A DNA stretch of 64,000 bases, taken from the NCBI GenBank assembly GCA_028641055.1, contig CM054063.1, positions 176,954,756-177,018,755 of the forward strand, written 5' to 3'. Shown here piece after piece: positions 10,085 through 21,300 of this stretch. Source of the DNA: Alopecurus myosuroides (Eukaryota > Streptophyta > Magnoliopsida > Poales > Poaceae). Each line of letters opens with the position of its first letter. Positions within the stretch are counted from its first letter, which is position 1. Made by a program: the position numbers and the translations under genes. The notes beneath the pieces are model-generated. The model had not been told where the DNA came from, did not search any database, and saw only the letters and a program-made list of their open reading frames with translations.

Positions 10085-11312
10085 GCAAGTTATCACTCAC
10101 ATGAACCACTGTGTTCCTTTCAACATTGGTTACCGATACTTTCCGTTGTTCTTTTCTGCTAGCCTTAGTAGTAGTTGTTTCTGTTACGAACCCATCACAT
10201 GAATCCCTTAACCTTGATATTGCCTCACCTCCCCTCCTATCACCCATTGTTTGAGCCAGTGTCTTACTAGCATGCTTAGGTTGCTTTTGCTCGAGTCTGT
10301 TACCCGTTACTTACTGTTACTATTTCTATTATGTTGTGGGGGATCGATGTTTAATCAATCAATCATGCTAATGTTACTATTAATAATAAATTTGATGATA
10401 AGGCACCGGTAGGAGGCCCATGAGAGGTTTTGGAGCCTGCTAGTGTCGACCCTAATAGGAAAAGGGTCTTGTCTACTGATCCATGATGAGCGCACTAACC
10501 GCATGTGGGAAGCGAGTATGGGCGCCCCCCTCAACTTGACCTGATTCGCATCTCGTCCAAATCGCCTCATTTAGTTCGTGTTTTCCATTTGCCGCATCAT
10601 GTTTTTGCGAGCCCAGGCCAGGGTGGAACTTTCGTAGTCGGCATATAGGGGGACACGTTCTTAGAGTGCTATGAGGGTCCATTTTCTTCTGGGCTCGATT
10701 AGCCGTGCGCCCAAGGTGCTTTGGGCTTGATGCGAAGAATGGTTGGTTGTGTAGAGTACCCCGCTTGGTGGGTTAGCTTCCCATCTGGCGGGTTATTCTT
10801 GCGTGTACGGCCAAATTGGTGCAACCCTGCAGGGATAATCTTCTCGAGAAGCCGTGTTTTCCGCGGTTATGGATTACTTGGTGAAAGTACTGGCTAACAA
10901 GTACTCAGGACAACTTAAACATAATGATTAAACATGCTACACCCCATGATTAATAACTTGACTAGTAATAGGCTTATCGACACAATAATTTGAACCATCA
11001 TTAATTTCAACCGTGTGAGTTATCCTCGGATTGCTTCTTTGGATAAGGGGCGAGATCCAGGATGGGTTTGCTTGAAGTTATATTCCAGTTGGTTACAATC
11101 CTCGATCTTATCTCCTTTCCGTTAGCCGGCAGTTGTAGTATGTTTCTGTAGTTGTGTAGAGCAGCCAGTTGCAGCATCTTTTATATCCCCTTCCTTTCCG
11201 TTGAACCCAAGGCATCTGTGCTTGGTGTTGACGGGTTACACTTTGGTGAATTGTGAGTCTTGCTTGCCAGTACGTTTATGTACTGAACCCTTTGGGGCTG
11301 TGGTTTCCGCAG

Positions 11313-11377
11313 ACGACGTTTCCGAGGATCTACATGGTGGCTACTACGTGGATCATGACGAGACTGCTGACGAGTAG
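11313..11377 (+). other. Terminal exon-like segment in LTR1 of F
   Basis: After TTTCCGCAG (a good splice acceptor) the frame encodes DDVSEDLHGGYYVDHDETAD and stops at TAG 11375-11377. Element E has the same segment at 47196-47263 with a 3-base in-frame insertion (CAT versus TATGAT) and the same stop. The phase (two bases completing a split codon) matches the upstream segment ending at 10084. An in-frame indel and a conserved stop argue weakly for coding constraint. Confidence 0.35.
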
Positions 11378-11628
11378 ATAGCGGACCCGGGCAGGATCCG
11401 AGATTTCGTGGATGGGCTCCGTCTGTTTGTTTCCGGCCTCTTAGGCCTATTTGGTTCTTGTCTGTACTCAGACATGTTGAATGCTTCCGCTGTATCGTAA
11501 TGATGTATTGTTGGGGCATGTGCCCTCTGAATGATTGTATTTGCTATCTCTGCTCTAATGAGAGCCATTTGCAACTTATTTCAATCTTTTGTGTCGTAGA
11601 GATCTGTTGTGATATCAGTTGTTCAACG

Positions 11629-11670
11629 CCGTTGACGTACCATGTGTGTATGGTTGAAGTACGTCGACGG
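11629..11670 (+). other. Conserved hairpin near the 3' end of F LTRs
   Basis: CCGTTGACGTAC (11629-11640) pairs with GTACGTCGACGG (11659-11670) with one mismatch around an 18-base loop. It is conserved in LTR2, LTR3 and both LTRs of E, where the loop is one base longer. It lies about 180 bases before the LTR end, so it would be in the RNA. A packaging or structural role is speculation. Confidence 0.55.
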
Positions 11671-11849
11671 AAGTGCCTTTGATCTCTAGTGGATAGTTTA
11701 CATCGACGATGGAATAGCAGGGCTTGTGTTGTCGCGCATAAGCGCAGGCCTACCAGGAAGCTGGGACGTGGGAGCAGTTATGCCCCATAATCCAAGCATC
11801 TGCTATCCAGTTCGTACGGTGAGTATCCCCTAGAAATCAGGGTGCGACA

Positions 11850-12737
11850 AATGGTATCAGAGCCTGTCTGCCTGTAGGATCCCTTTTTACTGGTCGCAGT
11901 TGAGTCTAGAAACTATTTTGTAGCTATATAGGAAAAAATGAAACGTGAGAGTAGGAATTCTGTTCTTTTTCTTCTTTTCCCCACCCTCCCTCCCTTTTTC
12001 TGGTAAGGAAGTGCAACGTTGATTTTTCCCTTCTTATCTAAACTTTCAAGTTAGGATTTCACGTGTTTTGGGTTTTCCGTAGTACCTCAGGAGTTTTGAT
12101 CTCGTTTTTCCCGGTGTTGCTTCAATATCATGCTCTTCTAAACATTTCCTTTTCGTCCGTTGAAATCTTGTTGTTGTTTTCCACTTCAAATCTTCTACCG
12201 GCGTCTAATCAAAAGTTTCCTCGTTCATCTGCTAAACTCTATTCCAGCTAAAGTGTTGTTTCATACCGGAGAATCACATCCTTTTGTGTCAAAGATCTTT
12301 TCCACAACATACAACCCAATTCTGGTTCCACTAAGCAATCAAATCACCGTTCACTCTCCGGAATCTAAACTGTTGACTTCCAACATAAGTAAGAACAATC
12401 CAATTCTAATGGGAGGCCATATATTCCTCGTTACTCTCATGTTGCTGATTCTGACATTCATGTTATTCTTGGTGTTGCATTGATGTTATTCCACCCTTAT
12501 TACAGATAGTCTATTCTCCAAATGGATCAAATTCCATCCAGCTTTACACCCTACATACAAAACCTATACCTCTACTTGAAAATATTCCGGTGTTTTCCAA
12601 ATTCCTTGACGTCTATCCAATGTGCACGATGTGTTTCACGTGTCACAGCTCAAGAGGATCTACCCAAGAAGTTTCCGGATCTTTTCTTTTCTCGGTAGGA
12701 ATCTCGGGGCGCGATTCCTTCAAGGGGGGGGGCGTTT
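11850..12737 (+). mobile_element. Element F, internal domain 1 (non-coding)
   Basis: 888 bases between LTR1 and LTR2. The primer site TGGTATCAGAGCC (11852-11864) starts 3 bases after the LTR and fits initiator-Met tRNA; a G-rich polypurine tract (about 12722-12732, 9 Gs) precedes LTR2. No frame exceeds 110 codons and none resembles gag or pol. Near 12624-12660 a frame reads VHDVFHVSQLKR, the hallmark found at the end of chromovirus integrases (element D has VHNVFHVSQLRK). It looks like a relic left when the coding region was deleted. Confidence 0.8.
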
Positions 12738-15700
12738 TGTAACAGCCCAAGTATGAAAACCATCCCCTTAGAATGTTTGTTGCATGTTTATTTAAGTATT
12801 GCATCATGTCATCATATTGTTTCCATGTTGTTTGCTTTTGTTTCTAAATTGTTGCATTTGTTTTCCACTGTTATCACAACTCAAATTCAAACCTTATTCA
12901 AACAATGGTTTCATACTTGTTCTGTTACAACTTTTTGAATAAGAATCACAACTAAAAACAACCAATTTGTTTCATGTTTTGCCATAGTGATCACTTGTGA
13001 AGATGATGGTTTTAAATCAATCATTTAATTCCACAAACACATTTAAAATCTCAAATCAAAGCACCAAAATAGAACCATTTTGAAATCATGTTGTTAGCAA
13101 AACAAATCAACTCAATTTGTCTATTTTACCATAGGGGTTACCCTATTTTAATGTTGGTTTTTATTAATGATCTTTAATAATAAAAATTTCACCTAAATTC
13201 GTTTTAATTTCAAACAGCAAACAAAACTCAAACTTTTTGTAAGTAAAAGTTAACAACTGTTTGCAATTGTCCTAAAGAACTCCCTCAAATTTTTCCAATT
13301 TTTTCTTGAACCTAAAAGCTACCTTTTTCTTCCATTTGGGTTTCAGCAAAAAAATAAATAAGTTGGAGCAAAATATTAAAAAGAGAGAGAGAGCAGCAGA
13401 GGGCCCAAGCCCACCTATCTTTCCCCTCTGGCCCGATACCCCCCCTCCTATCTTCTTCTTCGTACGGCACTACATCAGACATGTCCACGTATGTTCAGAG
13501 GTACAGGCAACGGCCATCCTTCTCCCCCTCCTCCTATATCTATGCCCTAGGGCTCCTGCCAACCCTAACCCTAATCTCCTTCTCCCTCCTCCTCTTTCTC
13601 CCCGCCGTTTTCCTTCTCTCTTCCTCCCTCTGCCTCTTCTCTCTGTAACACTGTAACTGAACCAACCTGTACCATCTCCTCCTCCACTCCGGTGATCACC
13701 GGCGTTCGGGGCCCCTCCGGCCGCGGCGAGGACGGGAATGGAAAGCCCCCGCCGCGGGCTCCCTCTCCACCCCCTCGGCTTGGGCGGGGACGCACCGGAG
13801 CGCCGCCGCCGTCCGCTCCAAGCCGCGGCCGTCTCCCTGCTCCAACCCGTCCGCCTCCTGTCGAGCACCCGAGGTGAGGCCGCCCCTCGACCCATCTCCC
13901 CCTCGCTCGCCTCCCTCTATCTCCCTCCCCTCGCAGCTCCCTCACGCCGCACACGGCGCCCTCAGGCGCGAGCAACCAGCAGCGATCGCTGCCTGCTCTT
14001 CCTGTACGTGCGATTCAGTCCAGTTTCAGAAAACAGCCCGCTGGCAGAACCCCTTACCCCCCGCAGTCCACCTCCTTTCACAAACACAGCATCAGCCCAT
14101 CTGGTCCACCCCCTAGCGCGCACTCCCCACGTCCCAGGTTCGATTCCCAGCCCCCCACTCTTTTCTGCTCCATTTTTCGTTTTAATTCAGTTACACCCGC
14201 GGGCGACAGCTTAACCTTCCTAGTTCCCTGTATCTATCACGAGTCCAGCAGCTACCCTACTGGTTAGCCCCTTGTGCGCGCACTAGAGGTGAGGGGTTCG
14301 AGTTCCCCCTCCACCCATTAAAACAGAACTTTTTATTTCCTTTATTTTGGTACAGCAACCTCACAGAAATTACATCCAGGCCCCTGGTAATTAAACCTAG
14401 ATCCCTGAAAAATATTTCTAAATCCCTAGATGTAATAAAAATGGCAGATTGCACCTCAATTTTGTAAATTGCATAAGAAATTCATCCCAACTCCAATTTT
14501 AACTTTTTAAATATGTTTTCTGTCCCAAATTAAATGTTCTATCCAAATATAAAATTTATTTCCTGTTTTGAATATTTTAAATTGGTGCAATATTTGAAAA
14601 CTTGTCAAATTCACTTAAACTTGCAAAATTCATAACTTGGGCATAAAAATTCCAAATTCCACAAACTAAATATGTTTTCCAATCAACTTTTCATGTACTT
14701 TCCAAATATAAATTTTGTTTGATGTTTTGAATAATTTAAATTGCTGAAAACAACTGTTTCTTAATTATTGCATTTAAAATTGCCAAAATAATAACTTGCT
14801 CATTTTAAATCCAATTTCCACAAATGAAATATGTTTTCCATGCAAAATTAAACCCTCTTTCCAAATATAAAATTTGTTTCATGTTTTGAATAATTAAAAT
14901 TGGTTAAATGATTTAAACCTTGTTTAAATCATTTAATATTGTCAAATTCATAACTTGATCAAATCAAATTCCTTTGGGACATATAAAATATGTTTTCAAA
15001 CCATCAAAGCATAACCTTTTCAAATATGAACTTCACTCAATGTTTTGCACAAATAAAAACTCAAATAAGTTCATGTTTGAATTAAATTCATTTAATTCTT
15101 GCTTACACTTGTTTAATTCATAAATAATTTATTTGAAATCCTTTTTCAACAAGTGAAACATGCAATCCACCTAAAATTGTGTGTTCCTTTCAAATATAAA
15201 CTTTGTTATTTGTTTTGAACACTTTAACTTGTTGAAAACAACAATTACTTGTGTGACATGTTTTAAGTAACCAAACTTTCCAAACTTAATCAATGATTTC
15301 CAAAACTTGTTCCAATCCTTTTTCACTTGCATCTATCATTGTTATTTGTTGTTATTTTGTTGTTATCATCATGCATGCATCATGCTAACAACTCTCACAT
15401 AATAATTAATTGTAAACCCTTTGTTTCCACTTATTTCAATGGATCTTTTCCATATGCAATCCAATTGCATATGGGTCCAATTAAATTGTGTTATCTTGTC
15501 AAGTAGTTTATTTTGATGCATCTATTAACTTGACATGCATCATCCCATGATTGTGCACTATGCCATGATATTGATTGTCTACCTTTTCTGCATTGCTTGT
15601 TTGCTTCTTCTCGGATATACGACGACGTTGAGACCGACGATACTTACGACATCCCTTCTAAGGAGTTAGCTCAGTACCAGGCTACTGGGTTTGCAGGCAA

Positions 15701-17461
15701 GTTATCACTCACATGAACCACTGTGTTCCTTTCAACATTGGTTACCGATACTTTCCGTTGTTCTTTTCTGCTAGCCTTAGTAGTAGTTGTTTCTGTTACG
15801 AACCCATCACATGAATCCCTTAACCTTGATATTGCCTCCCCTCCCCTCCTATCACCCATTGTTTGAGCCAGTGTCTTACTAGCATGCTTAGGTTGCTTTT
15901 GCTCGAGTCTGTTACCCGTTACTTACTGTTACTATTTCTATTATGTTGTGGGGGATCGATGTTTAATCAATCAATCATGCTAATGTTACTATTAATAATA
16001 AATTTGATGATAAGGCACCGGTAGGAGGCCCATGAGAGGTTTTGGAGCCTGCTAGTGTCGACCCTAATAGGAAAAGGGTCTTGTCTACTGATCCATGATG
16101 AGCGCACTAACCGCATGTGGGAAGCGAGTATGGGCGCCCCCCTCAACTTGACCTGATTCGCATCTCGTCCAAATCGCCTCATTTAGTTCGTGTTTTCCAT
16201 TTGCCGCATCATGTTTTTGCGAGCCCAGGCCAGGGTGGAACTTTCGTAGTCGGCATATAGGGGGACACGTTCTTAGAGTGCTATGAGGGTCCATTTTCTT
16301 CTGGGCTCGATTAGCCGTGCGCCCAAGGTGCTTTGGGCTTGATGCGAAGAATGGTTGGTTGTGTAGAGTACCCCGCTTGGTGGGTTAGCTTCCCATCTGG
16401 CGGGTTATTCTTGCGTGTACGGCCAAATTGGTGCAACCCTGCAGGGATAATCTTCTCGAGAAGCCGTGTTTTCCGCGGTTATGGATTACTTGGTGAAAGT
16501 ACTGGCTAACAAGTACTCAGGACAACTTAAACATAATGATTAAACATGCTACACCCCATGATTAATAACTTGACTAGTAATAGGCTTATCGACACAATAA
16601 TTTGAACCATCATTAATTTCAACCGTGTGAGTTATCCTCGGATTGCTTCTTTGGATAAGGGGCGAGATCCAGGATGGGTTTGCTTGAAGTTATATTCCAG
16701 TTGGTTACAATCCTCGATCTTATCTCCTTTCCGTTAGCCGGCAGTTGTAGTATGTTTCTGTAGTTGTGTAGAGCAGCCAGTTGCAGCATCTTTTATATCC
16801 CCTTCCTTTCCGTTGAACCCAAGGCATCTGTGCTTGGTGTTGACGGGTTACACTTTGGTGAATTGTGAGTCTTGCTTGCCAGTACGTTTATGTACTGAAC
16901 CCTTTGGGGCTGTGGTTTCCGCAGACGACGTTTCCGAGGATCTACATGGTGGCTACTACGTGGATCATGACGAGACTGCTGACGAGTAGATAGCGGACCC
17001 GGGCAGGATCCGAGATTTCGTGGATGGGCTCCGTCTGTTTGTTTCCGGCCTCTTAGGCCTATTTGGTTCTTGTCTGTACTCAGACATGTTGAATGCTTCC
17101 GCTGTATCGTAATGATGTATTGTTGGGGCATGTGCCCTCTGAATGATTGTATTTGCTATCTCTGCTCTAATGAGAGCCATTTGCAACTTATTTCAATCTT
17201 TTGTGTCGTAGAGATCTGTTGTGATATCAGTTGTTCAACGCCGTTGACGTACCATGTGTGTATGGTTGAAGTACGTCGACGGAAGTGCCTTTGATCTCTA
17301 GTGGATAGTTTACATCGACGATGGAATAGCAGGGCTTGTGTTGTCGCGCATAAGCGCAGGCCTACCAGGAAGCTGGGACGTGGGAGCAGTTATGCCCCAT
17401 AATCCAAGCATCTGCTATCCAGTTCGTACGGTGAGTATCCCCTAGAAATCAGGGTGCGACA
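12738..17461 (+). repeat. Element F, LTR2 (recombinant middle LTR)
   Basis: 4724 bases. At the informative sites seen up to LTR position 1264 it agrees with LTR3 and differs from LTR1: T in TTGCATTTG, T in CCAAAATAG, AAATAAATAAG, seven Cs after GATA, and CTTCCTG at 14002. From position 1324 on it agrees with LTR1 and differs from LTR3: C at 14062, TTGTGTG, TATTATG, CCGGTAGG and TGAACCC. One private change, GCCTCCCC near 15838, is found in neither. The switch lies between 14002 and 14062. Confidence 0.9.
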
Positions 17462-18353
17462 AATGGTATCAGAGCCTGTCTGCCTGTAGGATCCCTTTTT
17501 ACTGGTCGCAGTTGAGTCTAGAAACTATTTTGTAGCTATATAGGAAAAAATGAAACGTGAGAGTAGGAATTCTGTTCTTTTTCTTCTTTTCCCCACCCTC
17601 CCTCCCTTTTTCTGGTAAGGAAGTGCAACGTTGATTTTTCCCTTCTTATCTAAACTTTCAAGTTAGGATTTCACGTGTTTTGGGTTTTCCGTAGTACCTC
17701 AGGAGTTTTGATCTCGTTTTTCCCGGTGTTGCTTCAATATCATGCTCTTCTAAACATTTCCTTTTCGTCCGTTGAAATCTTGTTGTTGTTTTCCACTTCA
17801 AATCTTCTACCGGCGTCTAATCAAAAGTTTCCTCGTTCATCTGCTAAACTCTATTCCAGCTAAAGTGTTGTTTCATACCGGAGAATCACATCCTTTTGTG
17901 TCAAAGATCTTTTCCACAACATACAACCCAATTCTGGTTCCACTAAGCAATCAAATCACCGTTCACTCTCCGGAATCTAAACTGTTGACTTCCAACATAA
18001 GTAAGAACAATCCAATTCTAATGGGAGGCCATATATTCCTCGTTACTCTCATGTTGCTGATTCTGACATTCATGTTATTCTTGGTGTTGCATTGATGTTA
18101 TTCCACCCTTATTACAGATAGTCTATTCTCCAAATGGATCAAATTCCATCCAGCTTTACACCCTACATACAAAACCTATACCTCTACTTGAAAATATTCC
18201 GGTGTTTTCCAAATTCCTTGACGTCTATCCAATGTGCACGATGTGTTTCACGTGTCACAGCTCAAGAGGATCTACCCAAGAAGTTTCCGGATCTTTTCTT
18301 TTCTCGGTAGGAATCTCGGGGCGCGATTCCTTCAAGGGGGGGGGGGGGCGTTT
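17462..18353 (+). mobile_element. Element F, internal domain 2 (non-coding)
   Basis: 892 bases, with the primer site at 17464-17476. The only difference from internal domain 1 that I noticed is the G-run of the polypurine tract before LTR3 (13 Gs instead of 9). Near identity fits a recent duplication of one internal domain. Confidence 0.85.
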
Positions 18354-21300
18354 TGTAACAGCCCAAGTATGAAAACCATCCCCTTAGAATGTTTGTTGCA
18401 TGTTTATTTAAGTATTGCATCATGTCATCATATTGTTTCCATGTTGTTTGCTTTTGTTTCTAAATTGTTGCATTTGTTTTCCACTGTTATCACAACTCAA
18501 ATTCAAACCTTATTCAAACAATGGTTTCATACTTGTTCTGTTACAACTTTTTGAATAAGAATCACAACTAAAAACAACCAATTTGTTTCATGTTTTGCCA
18601 TAGTGATCACTTGTGAAGATGATGGTTTTAAATCAATCATTTAATTCCACAAACACATTTAAAATCTCAAATCAAAGCACCAAAATAGAACCATTTTGAA
18701 ATCATGTTGTTAGCAAAACAAATCAACTCAATTTGTCTATTTTACCATAGGGGTTACCCTATTTTAATGTTGGTTTTTATTAATGATCTTTAATAATAAA
18801 AATTTCACCTAAATTCGTTTTAATTTCAAACAGCAAACAAAACTCAAACTTTTTGTAAGTAAAAGTTAACAACTGTTTGCAATTGTCCTAAAGAACTCCC
18901 TCAAATTTTTCCAATTTTTTCTTGAACCTAAAAGCTACCTTTTTCTTCCATTTGGGTTTCAGCAAAAAAATAAATAAGTTGGAGCAAAATATTAAAAAGA
19001 GAGAGAGAGCAGCAGAGGGCCCAAGCCCACCTATCTTTCCCCTCTGGCCCGATACCCCCCCTCCTATCTTCTTCTTCGTACGGCACTACATCAGACATGT
19101 CCACGTATGTTCAGAGGTACAGGCAACGGCCATCCTTCTCCCCCTCCTCCTATATCTATGCCCTAGGGCTCCTGCCAACCCTAACCCTAATCTCCTTCTC
19201 CCTCCTCCTCTTTCTCCCCGCCGTTTTCCTTCTCTCTTCCTCCCTCTGCCTCTTCTCTCTGTAACACTGTAACTGAACCAACCTGTACCATCTCCTCCTC
19301 CACTCCGGTGATCACCGGCGTTCGGGGCCCCTCCGGCCGCGGCGAGGACGGGAATGGAAAGCCCCCGCCGCGGGCTCCCTCTCCACCCCCTCGGCTTGGG
19401 CGGGGACGCACCGGAGCGCCGCCGCCGTCCGCTCCAAGCCGCGGCCGTCTCCCTGCTCCAACCCGTCCGCCTCCTGTCGAGCACCCGAGGTGAGGCCGCC
19501 CCTCGACCCATCTCCCCCTCGCTCGCCTCCCTCTATCTCCCTCCCCTCGCAGCTCCCTCACGCCGCACACGGCGCCCTCAGGCGCGAGCAACCAGCAGCG
19601 ATCGCTGCCTGCTCTTCCTGTACGTGCGATTCAGTCCAGTTTCAGAAAACAGCCCGCTGGCAGAACCCCTTACCCCCTGCAGTCCACCTCCTTTCACAAA
19701 CACAGCATCAGCCCATCTGGTCCACCCCCTAGCGCGCACTCCCCACGTCCCAGGTTCGATTCCCAGCCCCCCACTCTTTTCTGCTCCATTTTTCGTTTTA
19801 ATTCAGTTACACCCGCGGGCGACAGCTTAACCTTCCTAGTTCCCTGTATCTATCACGAGTCCAGCAGCTACCCTACTGGTTAGCCCCTTGTGCGCGCACT
19901 AGAGGTGAGGGGTTCGAGTTCCCCCTCCACCCATTAAAACAGAACTTTTTATTTCCTTTATTTTGGTACAGCAACCTCACAGAAATTACATCCAGGCCCC
20001 TGGTAATTAAACCTAGATCCCTGAAAAATATTTCTAAATCCCTAGATGTAATAAAAATGGCAGATTGCACCTCAATTTTGTAAATTGCATAAGAAATTCA
20101 TCCCAACTCCAATTTTAACTTTTTAAATATGTTTTCTGTCCCAAATTAAATGTTCTATCCAAATATAAAATTTATTTCCTGTTTTGAATATTTTAAATTG
20201 GTGCAATATTTGAAAACTTGTCAAATTCACTTAAACTTGCAAAATTCATAACTTGGGCATAAAAATTCCAAATTCCACAAACTAAATATGTTTTCCAATC
20301 AACTTTTCATGTACTTTCCAAATATAAATTTTGTTTGATGTTTTGAATAATTTAAATTGCTGAAAACAACTGTTTCTTAATTATTGCATTTAAAATTGCC
20401 AAAATAATAACTTGCTCATTTTAAATCCAATTTCCACAAATGAAATATGTTTTCCATGCAAAATTAAACCCTCTTTCCAAATATAAAATTTGTTTCATGT
20501 TTTGAATAATTAAAATTGGTTAAATGATTTAAACCTTGTTTAAATCATTTAATATTGTCAAATTCATAACTTGATCAAATCAAATTCCTTTGGGACATAT
20601 AAAATATGTTTTCAAACCATCAAAGCATAACCTTTTCAAATATGAACTTCACTCAATGTTTTGCACAAATAAAAACTCAAATAAGTTCATGTTTGAATTA
20701 AATTCATTTAATTCTTGCTTACACTTGTTTAATTCATAAATAATTTATTTGAAATCCTTTTTCAACAAGTGAAACATGCAATCCACCTAAAATTGCGTGT
20801 TCCTTTCAAATATAAACTTTGTTATTTGTTTTGAACACTTTAACTTGTTGAAAACAACAATTACTTGTGTGACATGTTTTAAGTAACCAAACTTTCCAAA
20901 CTTAATCAATGATTTCCAAAACTTGTTCCAATCCTTTTTCACTTGCATCTATCATTGTTATTTGTTGTTATTTTGTTGTTATCATCATGCATGCATCATG
21001 CTAACAACTCTCACATAATAATTAATTGTAAACCCTTTGTTTCCACTTATTTCAATGGATCTTTTCCATATGCAATCCAATTGCATATGGGTCCAATTAA
21101 ATTGTGTTATCTTGTCAAGTAGTTTATTTTGATGCATCTATTAACTTGACATGCATCATCCCATGATTGTGCACTATGCCATGATATTGATTGTCTACCT
21201 TTTCTGCATTGCTTGTTTGCTTCTTCTCGGATATACGACGACGTTGAGACCGACGATACTTACGACATCCCTTCTAAGGAGTTAGCTCAGTACCAGGCTA

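Larger units (their letters stand above)
7127..11849 (+). repeat. Element F, LTR1
   Basis: 4723 bases from TGTAACAGCCC to GGGTGCGACA. Features in order: AT-rich U3; TATA-like box 7923; telobox 7949-7962; GC-rich leader with a splice-donor-like site at 8261/8262; tRNA-like modules 8478-8540 and 8636-8705; a 159-bp tandem repeat about 8860-9645; exon-like segments ending at 10084 and 11377; and a 12-bp-arm hairpin 11629-11670. LTR1 differs from both other LTRs only in its first 1.27 kb, for example at 7232 (C), 7450 (C) and 8390 (A). Confidence 0.9.
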
